Assembly: GCA_014802435.1 (NCBI GenBank)
Contig: JAAVCG010000043.1
Coordinates: 1-38,238 of the forward strand
Source: Bacteroides sp.
GTDB taxonomy: Bacteria; Bacteroidota; Bacteroidia; Bacteroidales; Muribaculaceae
Length of the DNA: 38,238 nucleotides
Reading direction: 5' to 3'
Below the pieces are notes generated by a model. The model had not been told where the DNA came from and ran no database searches. It saw only the letters and a list, made by a program, of their open reading frames with translations. A program made the position numbers and the translations under genes. Positions 6,637 to 13,630 of this stretch are shown in pieces (position 1 is the stretch's first letter; every line of letters begins with the position of its first letter).

Positions 6637-8172
6637 TTATTTTGCAAAGGCTACGGAGCGGGTCTCGCGAATCACGGTGATTTTAACCTGGCCGGGATAA
6701 GTCATCTCATCCTGAATCTTCTTGGCGATTTCAGCCGAGAGCTTTTCAGTTTCGGCATCGTCAATCTTGTCGGCGCCGACAATTACGCGCAGTTCGCGGC
6801 CGGCCTGAATGGCATAGGTCTTGATGACGCCGGGATAACTCAGGGCAAGCTGCTCAAGGTCATTGAGGCGCTTGAGATAGGCCTCGACGATTTCGCGGCG
6901 CGCACCGGGGCGGGCACCGGAGATGGCGTCACAAATCTGCACGATGGGTGCCAGAAGCGATGTGGGTTCAATTTCGTCGTGGTGGGCACCGATAGCGTTG
7001 CAGATGTCCGGTTTTTCCTTATATTTTTCGGCCAGTTTCATGCCCAGGAGTGCGTGGGGCAGTTCGGGCTCTTCGTCAGGCACTTTGCCAATGTCGTGGA
7101 GCAATCCGGCGCGACGGGCCTTCTTGGGGTTGAGGCCGAGTTCTGAGGCCATTACGGCGCAGAGGTTTGCCGTTTCGCGGGCGTGCTGCAGGAGGTTCTG
7201 ACCGTAGGATGAACGATACTTCATCTTGCCGACCATGCGGATCAGCTCGGGGTTGAGGCCGTGGATGCCGAGGTCAATGGCCGTGCGCTTGCCGGTTTCA
7301 ATGATTTCCTCTTCAACCTGTTTGCGCACTTTGGCTACTACTTCCTCAATGCGTGCGGGGTGGATTCGTCCGTCGGCCACGAGCTGATGAAGCGCCAGGC
7401 GGGCAATCTCGCGGCGAACGGGGTCAAAACCGCTCAGGACGATAGCCTCGGGGGTATCGTCAACGATGATTTCAATGCCGGTGTGGGCTTCAAGGGCGCG
7501 GATGTTGCGGCCCTCGCGACCAATGATGCGACCCTTGATTTCGTCGCTGTCGATATGGAAAACGGTGACGGAGTTTTCAACAGCGGTTTCCGTGGCTACG
7601 CGCTGAATGGTCTGGATTACGATGCGCTTGGCTTCCTTATTGGCCGTCAGCTTGGCCTCATCCATGATTTCGTTGATATAGGAGGCGGCGGCGGTTTTGG
7701 CTTCATCCTTGAGGCTCTCTACGAGTTTCTCCTTGGCTTCCTCAGAGCTGAGGCCGGAGATGTGTTCAAGGGTGTCAAGCACGGATTGATGGGCCTTGTC
7801 GAGCTCAACTTTCTTTTCTTCGCAAACTGCCAATTGAGCTTCAAGATGGGTGCGGGTTGCTTCGTTGTCGTTCTTAGCGCGCTGATTCTCACTTTGTTGC
7901 TGATTGAGCTGGAGCTCGCGTTGCTTGGCGCGCGATTCGGCGTTTTGCACTTTCTGCATGCGCTGATTGGCCTGCTTTTCAGCTTCAGAGGTGATTTTCA
8001 GTCCTTCAGCCTTGGCCTCAAGGAGCTTGTCTTTTTTGAGGCCCTCGGCCTTGATTTTCGCTTCCTCGATGATTGTCTTAGCGCGGGTGTTGGCCATGTT
8101 TTGCTGAACGATGACGGCGATGGCGGCGCCCGCTGCCAGAGCTATGATTGCGGTAATTATTATTCCTATCAT
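6637..8172 (-). CDS. rny: Ribonuclease Y
   Basis: A membrane-anchored endoribonuclease that starts decay of many mRNAs. The 511-residue protein, a typical length, has an N-terminal membrane helix ([19 protein letters not shown], about 2-20) and a long coiled coil rich in Glu, Lys and Gln (about 28-185). A KH RNA-binding domain follows at about 200-260 with [10 protein letters not shown] (214-223). The HD catalytic domain has LLHDIGK (H359, D360) and the second histidine pair in AHHDE (396-400). It sits between zapA (9 bp upstream) and ricT (9 bp downstream). All expected catalytic residues are visible. Confidence 0.96.
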   Translation of the reverse strand: MIGIIITAIIALAAGAAIAVIVQQNMANTRAKTIIEEAKIKAEGLKKDKLLEAKAEGLKITSEAEKQANQRMQKVQNAESRAKQRELQLNQQQSENQRAKNDNEATRTHLEAQLAVCEEKKVELDKAHQSVLDTLEHISGLSSEEAKEKLVESLKDEAKTAAASYINEIMDEAKLTANKEAKRIVIQTIQRVATETAVENSVTVFHIDSDEIKGRIIGREGRNIRALEAHTGIEIIVDDTPEAIVLSGFDPVRREIARLALHQLVADGRIHPARIEEVVAKVRKQVEEEIIETGKRTAIDLGIHGLNPELIRMVGKMKYRSSYGQNLLQHARETANLCAVMASELGLNPKKARRAGLLHDIGKVPDEEPELPHALLGMKLAEKYKEKPDICNAIGAHHDEIEPTSLLAPIVQICDAISGARPGARREIVEAYLKRLNDLEQLALSYPGVIKTYAIQAGRELRVIVGADKIDDAETEKLSAEIAKKIQDEMTYPGQVKITVIRETRSVAFAK

Positions 8173-8181
8173 AATGTGAGT

Positions 8182-8487
8182 TTAAGTGGTTTGAGTGCTA
8201 TCTGTTGATTGGTTAATTATTTTGCTTAGTTCGGAATCAAGTTGCTCCATCTGCTTGAGGCTGCGTTCGCCGCGAAGATAGAGCACTGCAAATTGGAAAG
8301 CCACTCGCGACATGACGGCGAGCTGCGATTCGGCGGCATAACTGCCTCGGGTCCAGCGTGACCATAGTTCATTGACAAGCGTTTCAGCACGACGCATCAG
8401 CTCCTCGTCGGCGCGCTCAACGGAGAGGGGCATCTTCGGGAGGCCGGCGAGGCGAATGGTTATGTTTTGCTTGTCAGTTTGTGGCAT
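8182..8487 (-). CDS. zapA: Cell division protein ZapA
   Basis: A 101-residue member of the ZapA family, which binds FtsZ and bundles protofilaments at the division ring. The N-terminal part NITIRLAGLPKMPLSV matches the small beta head of ZapA, and the rest is a long helix for dimer/tetramer formation (FQFAVLYLRGERSLKQMEQLDSEL in outline). It follows the coiled-coil gene at 8525-8821 by 37 bp and precedes rny. In many Bacteroidota zapA is found next to rny, which supports the call despite low sequence conservation. Confidence 0.82.
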   Translation of the reverse strand: MPQTDKQNITIRLAGLPKMPLSVERADEELMRRAETLVNELWSRWTRGSYAAESQLAVMSRVAFQFAVLYLRGERSLKQMEQLDSELSKIINQSTDSTQTT

Positions 8488-8524
8488 TTATTATGATTTC
8501 ATGGATGGGTGACCGGGGGGAGAG

Positions 8525-8821
8525 TCAGCATGCGTTGAGTTCGGCAATGCAGCGGTCAATTTCGCGTATCAATCCGGAAATCATCTGTCGGGTATCGGCA
8601 AGTTTCTGAGGGTCAGGTGCCAATGTTCGGGCCACTTTCATATACTCCAAGTCTGCTTTGAGGGTAGAATTCTCCCGCTGGAGCTTGGCGTTCTCATCGG
8701 TGGCTTTTTTCAGTTCCGCTCGCGCTTGGCTGAGGCTCTCTTCAAGCATAGCCTGACGCTCAAGGAGAATATGCACCTTTGAGATAATTGAAGAGTATAT
8801 ATCATGTACCTTTTCGGCCAT
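8525..8821 (-). CDS. Small coiled-coil protein, ZapB-like
   Basis: A 98-residue, almost wholly helical protein. Residues about 20-65 have a strong heptad pattern rich in Glu, Lys, Leu and Gln (LEESLSQARAELKKATDENA and on), and the C-terminal 30 residues form a second amphipathic helix. There is no signal peptide. It is the first gene of the operon, directly upstream of zapA. Size, coiled coil and position suggest a division-ring partner of ZapA comparable to ZapB, but ZapB-type proteins have little conserved sequence, so this rests on structure and context only. Confidence 0.6.
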   Translation of the reverse strand: MAEKVHDIYSSIISKVHILLERQAMLEESLSQARAELKKATDENAKLQRENSTLKADLEYMKVARTLAPDPQKLADTRQMISGLIREIDRCIAELNAC

Positions 8822-8840
8822 AGTTTTCCAAATTGTGCGA

Positions 8841-8871
8841 CAAATTTACAAAAACTTCCTGAATCGCGCAA
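8841..8871 (-). promoter_or_regulatory. Promoter of the zapB-like/zapA/rny/que operon
   Basis: On the minus strand CTTG (TTG at 8871-8869), 20 nt spacer, TAAATTTG (8848-8841). The predicted start lies near 8834, so the leader is only about 13 nt. No other consensus promoter was seen inside the nine-gene operon. Confidence 0.6.
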
Positions 8872-8912
8872 GTTTTTCGCCACTTTTTTTGCCGCAAGTC
8901 ACCTGATAACCC

Positions 8913-9070
8913 CATGGAAAGGCGAATTCCGATCCGCCGCCGAAGCAAGAATATATGGAAAGGCTGATTCCGCTCCGCGCACTCGAGGCGAGGAAAATAT
9001 GGAGATGCGGATTCCGATCCGCCGCACTCGAGGGGAAGAAAGTATGGAGAGGCGGATTCCGATCCGCCGC
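8913..9070 (+). repeat. Tandem run of four R1 palindromes
   Basis: R1 copies begin at 8913, 8954, 8998 and 9043, all on the plus strand, with a period of 41-45 bp. The 13-17 bp between them are also related (ACTCGAGG at two of them). The second copy is degenerate in both arms. They begin about 40 bp upstream of the operon's -33 element. Translation of this DNA gives low-value peptides such as MERRIPIRR, not genes. Confidence 0.85.
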
Positions 9071-9506
9071 ACTCGCTATCATTCGGGTATTTATGGTTTG
9101 TATTTAGGGTGGGTTTTACTATGGCGGCGGATCGGAATCCGCCTTTCCATATGCTTCGTGCCTGACAGATGGCCGTCCGCACCACGGAGCCCGGTCATTT
9201 ATTTTGTTCATGTGTTTGCAACAATGTCATCATTCTTTTTGCCCTCACGGTAGCGAATCCTATGGAGAGGCGGATTCCGATCCGCCGCACTCGCTATCAT
9301 TCGGGTATTTATGGTTTGTGTTTAGGGAGGATTTGACTGTTGCGGCGGATCGGAATCCGCCTTTCCATAAGCTTCGCGCCCGAGAGATGGCCGTCCGCCC
9401 CACTGAGCCCGGTCATTTATCCTGTTCATGTGTTTACAACAATGTCATCAATCTTTTTGCCCTCACGGCCGCGAAACCTATGGAGAGGCGGATTCCGATC
9501 CGCCGC
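9043..9506. repeat. 218-bp tandem duplication carrying R1 pairs
   Basis: The stretch from 9043 recurs at 9261 and again, diverged after about 60 bp, at 9479: two steps of exactly 218 bp. Each full unit holds a plus R1 (9043-9070, 9261-9288), the text CACTCGCTATCATTCGGG, a minus R1 (9124-9151, 9342-9369), and a shared tail including GGAGCCCGGTCATTTAT or a one-base variant and TTTTTGCCCTCACGG. The units differ by scattered substitutions, so the duplication is not recent. The third unit starts with the R1 copy at 9479-9506, then decays (a broken GGATCCGCCGTCCA remains at 9547-9560). Confidence 0.9.
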
Positions 9507-9609
9507 CCTCGCTTTGCATCGAGTATTTAAGAGTTTTGTTATGGGTGGATCCGCCGTCCACAGGCTATGTGTTGTGAACTGCAAATGTCATTGTGCGTTC
9601 CATAGAAAA

Positions 9610-9919
9610 GACCTCGGAGAGGTCGTGTAATTGGTAACCCCGGGCGCGAGCGCGGGGACAGGTGTACCACAAGACCATGTGAGCCTCGGAGAGGCGGCGT
9701 TTTGGCGCAGACATAACACCGCCTCTCCGAGGCTGCCCTCAAAAATAACGCAACCAGTACCCCAGGCTTGCGCCCAATGCAGTTAAAATAAGCCATTTTG
9801 CAGTTCGACATAACACGTGCTATAACGAATAGGACATTCCCTTTTGCGATGAATTCGGCTTATTTTAACTGCATTGGGCTTGCGCCTGGGGCTACCAATA
9901 ACGCGACCTCTCCGAGGTC
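9610..9919. repeat. Nested palindromic element, about 310 bp
   Basis: Three inverted repeats lie inside one another or side by side. The outer arms 9610-9624 and 9905-9919 each contain GACCTC-3 nt-GAGGTC and are followed inward by related text (TTGGTA, then CCCC-GGCGC). A perfect 15-bp stem pairs GCCTCGGAGAGGCGG at 9683-9697 with 9719-9733. A perfect 22-bp inverted repeat pairs 9773-9794 with 9857-9878; the arms contain GCAGTTAAAATAAGCC. All share the core CTCGGAGAG or the GGCTTGCGCC block. There is no open reading frame with gene character. It could be a non-autonomous mobile element or a fused pair of repeat units. Confidence 0.8.
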
Positions 9920-9927
9920 ATTTTTAT

Positions 9928-9950
9928 GGATTGGAATCTGCCTTTCCGTG
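9928..9950 (-). repeat. Degenerate R1 copy
   Basis: GGATTGGAATCTGCCTTTCC resembles the minus-strand R1 but has lost the left arm of the palindrome. It sits between the nested palindrome and the tonB terminator. Confidence 0.55.
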
Positions 9951-9966
9951 GGGGGGGGAGGATGTG

Positions 9967-10002
9967 AAAAACCCCGGGCTGCGCGGGGCAGTCCGGGGTT
10001 TT
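9967..10002 (-). terminator. Rho-independent terminator after tonB
   Basis: AAAACCCCGG (9968-9977) pairs perfectly with CCGGGGTTTT (9993-10002), with an extra CTGC/GCAG inside. Read on the minus strand the stem is followed by a T-run, 21 bp after the tonB stop. It would work in both directions. Confidence 0.85.
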
Positions 10003-10023
10003 GGGGTTGGTTTCGGGTTTGGG

Positions 10024-10881
10024 TTAGCTCTGGAGCTTGAAGTTGATGGGGAGGGTGTACCAAACGCGTACAGCCTGACCGTTCATCTTACCGGGAATGA
10101 ATTTCGGCATGGATTTAACCACGCGAACAGCTTCCTTGTCCAGGTCGGGGTCCTTACCGCGGACAACCTTAACTTCGCCGATGGAGCCGTCTTTCTCAAC
10201 CACGAACTGAACGGTTACGCGGCCTTGAATGTTGTTTTGGGCAGCCATTTCGGGGTAGCGGATGTTGCGGCTGAGGAATTCATACATTGCCTTGTCGCCG
10301 CCGGGGAATTTGGGCGATTCTTCAACGGCATTGAAGATTTGCTCAGGGGCGGGAGCGGGTTTCTTTTCTTCAACGACCACTTCGTCTTTGATTTCACGAA
10401 CGACGGTAACGTCGTCGGTGCCTTCATTGAAGTCGGTTTGACCGAAAGCGTTGGCGGTTTCCTTAAGTTCGTCCTGAGTTTTGATTTCGTCTTCCTTGTT
10501 GACTTGGTCGTCTTCAACGATGGCGAGCTCAGTAACCTTAACGGTGTTGAGGACTTCTTCAGGGAGAACTTCTTCCACTTCGGGTTCTTCAAAGCGTTCG
10601 GGTTCGTCTTCGGGTTCGTCTTCGGGTTCGTCCTGAGCGGTGTCGACGCTTGCCATTACCTGTTCGTTAGAGGCGATAACGGTTTCTTCAGCTTGCTCGA
10701 TGCGACCAACGAGGAGGCTGAGGAGGAGAGCGACGATGATAACCACTACAACGGAAATCATAGCCATATTGTGGCGGCGAACTGAGTCATTGCGGAGCTG
10801 ATAGGCGCCAAATTCTTTGTTCTTGCCTTCAAATATGATTTCGGTCCATTCCCTTGATGAAAGATCTACGTCTTTTGCCAT
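10024..10881 (-). CDS. tonB: TonB family energy transducer
   Basis: A 285-residue inner-membrane protein that passes proton-motive energy from ExbB/ExbD to outer-membrane TonB-dependent transporters. An N-terminal cytoplasmic segment (KNKEFGAYQLRNDSVRRHN) typical of Bacteroidota TonB precedes one membrane helix at about 41-60 (ISVVVVIIVALLLSLLVG). The periplasmic spacer is acidic rather than Pro-Lys-rich, with DEPEDEPEDEPE encoded by three exact 12-bp repeats. The C-terminal domain starts near EESPKFPGGDKAMYEFL and contains RYPEMAAQNNIQGRVTVQF, the usual TonB_C pattern. It is the last gene of the exbB-exbD-exbD-tonB operon, 50 bp after the upstream exbD. Confidence 0.93.
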   Translation of the reverse strand: MAKDVDLSSREWTEIIFEGKNKEFGAYQLRNDSVRRHNMAMISVVVVIIVALLLSLLVGRIEQAEETVIASNEQVMASVDTAQDEPEDEPEDEPERFEEPEVEEVLPEEVLNTVKVTELAIVEDDQVNKEDEIKTQDELKETANAFGQTDFNEGTDDVTVVREIKDEVVVEEKKPAPAPEQIFNAVEESPKFPGGDKAMYEFLSRNIRYPEMAAQNNIQGRVTVQFVVEKDGSIGEVKVVRGKDPDLDKEAVRVVKSMPKFIPGKMNGQAVRVWYTLPINFKLQS

Positions 10882-10931
10882 ATGTCTTTTTCAGTTTTTA
10901 CGGTTTAACATTAGGTTAATTCATCACGGGA

Positions 10932-11723
10932 TTATTGGGGGAGTCTGCCTTTAGATTTCAGGTAGGAGAAAATCATCAGCGAGTCAGTAGCGTTGATGTT
11001 TTCAATCTGGTAGCGGGAAATCTGGTTAAGCTGCATTTCGTCGAGAGCCGAGATGACTGCTTCATAGCTTGCATTGGGCGCGGCCTTGATGATGACCACG
11101 GGGCGAGTCAGAGTGGAGTCATTACGGATTTCGCGGGCGCGGGCGTCAAAGACGGAGTCATTTGCTTCTTTGCCCTTGGCGAGTTCGCCGGCTTTCCATT
11201 GCTTCTTGAGTTCGTCAACCTGAGCGAGTACTTCCTTGTTGCGTTCGTGGAGGATAGCGCGGATGCCGTTAGACATGCCGTCCGTGTTTCCGCGGAAGCG
11301 CTGTTCCTTGAGTTTGAGTTTGTCAGCATCAATGAAGTTGTCTCCGTCCACGTCATTGTCCTTGAAAGAGCCTTCATAGGGCTTTCCTTCGAAGTAGTAG
11401 ACAATGTGTTTGGGGTAGGTATTGCCGGTTGCTTCGTCAGTTTCGCTTACCACAAAACCTTTGTCATCGCGTTCGGTGTCGATGATGAGGGTAATTGCTT
11501 CAGACTGCTTGGTTTTGTTCTGCTGGCTTTCCTCGAGTTTTTCGTTCGAGGGGAGCGCGATCGACAGCGTCTGTGACTTAATCATGGTCGTACAGAGCAT
11601 GAAGAACGTGATCAGCAGCATGTTCATATCCACCATGGGGGTGAAGTCCACGTGGATCGACATCTTCTTTTGGGCGCCTTTCTTTTTCTTGCCGCCCTTG
11701 TCGGATTGTTCTATCTGTGCCAT
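10932..11723 (-). CDS. exbD: ExbD/TolR family protein 1 (long form)
   Basis: A 263-residue biopolymer-transport protein, clearly longer than the roughly 140 residues of enterobacterial ExbD. A basic N-terminus (GGKKKKGAQKK) is followed by VDFTPMVDMNMLLITFFML (25-43), in which D32 is the expected proton-carrying aspartate of the single membrane helix. The periplasmic part holds an extra stretch at about 85-190. Within it D124-V-D-G-D-N-F-I-D looks like a calcium-binding loop of the EF-hand/dockerin kind. The C-terminal portion PVVIIKAAPNASYEAVISAL is the conserved ExbD domain end. It lies 6 bp after the second exbD. Confidence 0.9.
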   Translation of the reverse strand: MAQIEQSDKGGKKKKGAQKKMSIHVDFTPMVDMNMLLITFFMLCTTMIKSQTLSIALPSNEKLEESQQNKTKQSEAITLIIDTERDDKGFVVSETDEATGNTYPKHIVYYFEGKPYEGSFKDNDVDGDNFIDADKLKLKEQRFRGNTDGMSNGIRAILHERNKEVLAQVDELKKQWKAGELAKGKEANDSVFDARAREIRNDSTLTRPVVIIKAAPNASYEAVISALDEMQLNQISRYQIENINATDSLMIFSYLKSKGRLPQ

Positions 11724-11729
11724 GATTAC

Positions 11730-12530
11730 TTAGTCGTTTTCAGATTTGAGGGCAGTCATCAGAGTGAACTTGTTGAGTTTCAGGGTCTGAAGGTTGTCCA
11801 GTACATAGTGGATGGTGGAGTAGGGGGTATCCTTGTCAGCTTTGACGGCGATACCTTCACCGGTTTGTTTGAGGGCCTTGTAGAGCTTGTCGTTAGGTTC
11901 GAGGGGCTCGCCGCGACCGTCGGTAGAACCGTTGTTTTTGTACTCCTGAGCTACGCGCTGCATAGCGTCCATCCAGATTTGGAACTCGTTGAGCTTCGTG
12001 ACGTCTCGGTTGTCATTGATAGGAATTCCGACTTTGTTGGGGTCAAATTCCTTCATGATTTTATCCTGTTCGGTAGTGGGGAGGTCGAGGAAGGCAGGGA
12101 GGTCCTTCATCGGCATTCCGAACATTCCGAGTTTGGAGAAAGCCGAGATTTGTGAGGGGGTGAAGTTGACTTTCGCGTCAGGGTGCATGTCGTTGTAGCG
12201 GTTTTGAGCTTCAACGAGGAGGTCCTTACGCATCTTTTCAGATGAGTAGGTTGAGTCAGTGTCGCCGGTGAGACCGATGAACACTTTACCTTCCACGGCG
12301 CGATTGAGGGAGCCATCGCTCTTGGCTTCGGCACCTGAGACCAGAATGGTCACGAGGTTTTCCATCGGCACCTTGATTTCGCTGACGGAGCTCGGGGTGA
12401 TAACCGTAGCGGGCTCTTTAGCGAGGAAGGTTGAGGTCAACATGAAGAAAGTCAACAAAAGAACGGTCACGTCACTCATCGCGGTCATGTCGATGAGTGT
12501 GCTCTTTCTTTTTACTTTAGGCTTTCCCAT
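11730..12530 (-). CDS. exbD: ExbD/TolR family protein 2 (long form)
   Basis: A 266-residue paralogue of the neighbouring ExbD. The start MGKPKVKRKSTLIDMTAMSD leads into VTVLLLTFFMLTSTFL, with D20 at the position of the conserved membrane aspartate. The periplasmic region again has an insertion of about 100 residues compared with short ExbD proteins, here with SQISAFSKLGMFGMPMKDLP. The C-terminus (GIAVKADKDTPYSTIHYVLD) matches the family. Two different ExbD proteins encoded together suggest an ExbD heterodimer in one motor, as inferred for other Bacteroidota; this is not shown by the sequence. Confidence 0.9.
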   Translation of the reverse strand: MGKPKVKRKSTLIDMTAMSDVTVLLLTFFMLTSTFLAKEPATVITPSSVSEIKVPMENLVTILVSGAEAKSDGSLNRAVEGKVFIGLTGDTDSTYSSEKMRKDLLVEAQNRYNDMHPDAKVNFTPSQISAFSKLGMFGMPMKDLPAFLDLPTTEQDKIMKEFDPNKVGIPINDNRDVTKLNEFQIWMDAMQRVAQEYKNNGSTDGRGEPLEPNDKLYKALKQTGEGIAVKADKDTPYSTIHYVLDNLQTLKLNKFTLMTALKSEND

Positions 12531-12574
12531 ATTACTTAATTAATAATTAGAGTTATTGAATGAGTAATAAGGGA

Positions 12575-13444
12575 TTAGTGAGTAGCCTGGAAGGTCTGAA
12601 CGATTGAGAAACCGATTTCGTCGATAGCGTAGGTCAGGTTGTCAATCTTGTTGGTGTAGTAGTTGTAAGAGATAACGGCGAAGGCACCGGTAGCGATACC
12701 GAATGCGGTGTTCACAAGTGCTTCAGAAATACCGGTAGAGAGTGCGGTAGAGTCAGGAGCGCCTGATGCAGACAGAGCCTGGAATGACTTGATCATACCG
12801 ATTACAGTACCGAGAAGACCGACGAGAGTACCGAGAGTGGTCAGGGTAGCAACGATGGGGAGGTTCTGCTGGAGAGTGGGCATTTCCATAGCGGTAGCTT
12901 CTTCCACTTCCTTCTGGAGGGTCTGTACTTTCTGTTCCTTGGTGAGGACGGTGTTCTTGTCCATTTCTTCATAGCGGATGAGGGCAGCGCTAACAACGGC
13001 AGCAACAGAGCCTTTCTGAGTCTTGCAGAGCTCGAGCGCGCCGGCGATGTCGTTCTTTTGGAGTTTCACCTTAACGTTTTCAACGAATTTGGTGATGTTG
13101 CCTTTACCCTTAGCGCTTGAGAGAGCGATGTAACGTTCAACGGAGAGAACTATTACGGTAAGGAAGAGGGTTTGAAGGATAGGCACGATGATGCCGCCCT
13201 TGAAGATGGTACCGATAAGGTTGGCGGGGTGGGCTTCGCCATCGAAGAACCACATTGAAGCGGGTGCGCTTGCGCCGTCGGCCAGTTCGTAGTCAAAGTT
13301 GCTTGGGTGGCCGAAGAAGAACAGGAATGCGCATACGGCAACAACGAAACATGCGATGATTACCCAGAATGCATTCTTGATGCCTGTCACGTTAGATTTA
13401 ACGGGGGCGTGGCCCTTAACGGGGGCAGTGGAGTTTGCTTCCAT
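12575..13444 (-). CDS. exbB: ExbB/TolQ/MotA family proton channel
   Basis: An inner-membrane subunit that forms the proton-conducting pentamer around the ExbD helices. With the start at 13444 (MEANSTAPVKGHAPV) it has 289 residues. There are membrane helices near 25-44, 80-100 and a pair in the last third. The conserved block LPIVATLTTLGTLVGLLGTV followed by the SEALVNTAFGIATGAFAVIS segment is the MotA/TolQ/ExbB signature. A longer reading frame to 13561 would begin upstream of the promoter's transcription start, so it is rejected. It is the first gene of the operon, 44 bp before exbD2. Confidence 0.93.
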   Translation of the reverse strand: MEANSTAPVKGHAPVKSNVTGIKNAFWVIIACFVVAVCAFLFFFGHPSNFDYELADGASAPASMWFFDGEAHPANLIGTIFKGGIIVPILQTLFLTVIVLSVERYIALSSAKGKGNITKFVENVKVKLQKNDIAGALELCKTQKGSVAAVVSAALIRYEEMDKNTVLTKEQKVQTLQKEVEEATAMEMPTLQQNLPIVATLTTLGTLVGLLGTVIGMIKSFQALSASGAPDSTALSTGISEALVNTAFGIATGAFAVISYNYYTNKIDNLTYAIDEIGFSIVQTFQATH

Positions 13445-13549
13445 TTTGTTTAAAATGCTTAAAGTTAAATGATTAGTTATTGATTGATTGTTAGTTTTCC
13501 TGTTGTTTAAGGTTACTTGCAGAGCATGAATTTGCCCGTTAAGTTCTTG

Positions 13550-13581
13550 CAAATTTATCAAACATTTTTAACATTACCAAA
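13550..13581 (-). promoter_or_regulatory. Promoter of the exbB-exbD-exbD-tonB operon
   Basis: Minus strand: TTTG (13581-13578), exactly 20 nt, TAAATTTG (13557-13550). The start is predicted near 13543, giving a leader of about 100 nt before exbB. Confidence 0.7.
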
Positions 13582-13590
13582 TTTTTTTGG

Positions 13591-13616
13591 AAAAAATTCT
13601 ATTTTTGGATAGAATT
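13591..13616 (-). terminator. Intrinsic terminator after the TPM-domain gene
   Basis: Minus strand: AATTCTAT, a 6-nt loop, ATAGAATT, then a T-run: a perfect 8-bp stem 15 bp after the TPM stop. It ends only about 10 bp before the -33 element of the exbB promoter, separating the two operons. Confidence 0.75.
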
Positions 13617-13630
13617 GAGGCAGTTTTGTT

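Noticed and set aside
8913-9070. Four regularly spaced 28-bp repeats that look like a short CRISPR array
   Set aside because: Spacers are only 13-17 bp and resemble each other, one repeat is degenerate, the same repeat occurs singly elsewhere in both orientations, and no cas gene is present.
8804-9630. Several 78-149 codon frames across the R1/218-bp region
   Set aside because: They consist of repeat translations such as MERRIPIRR and RRIGIRLSI and lack any start signals.
13445-13561. 39-codon N-terminal extension of ExbB
   Set aside because: It begins upstream of the predicted transcription start and includes the -7 element.
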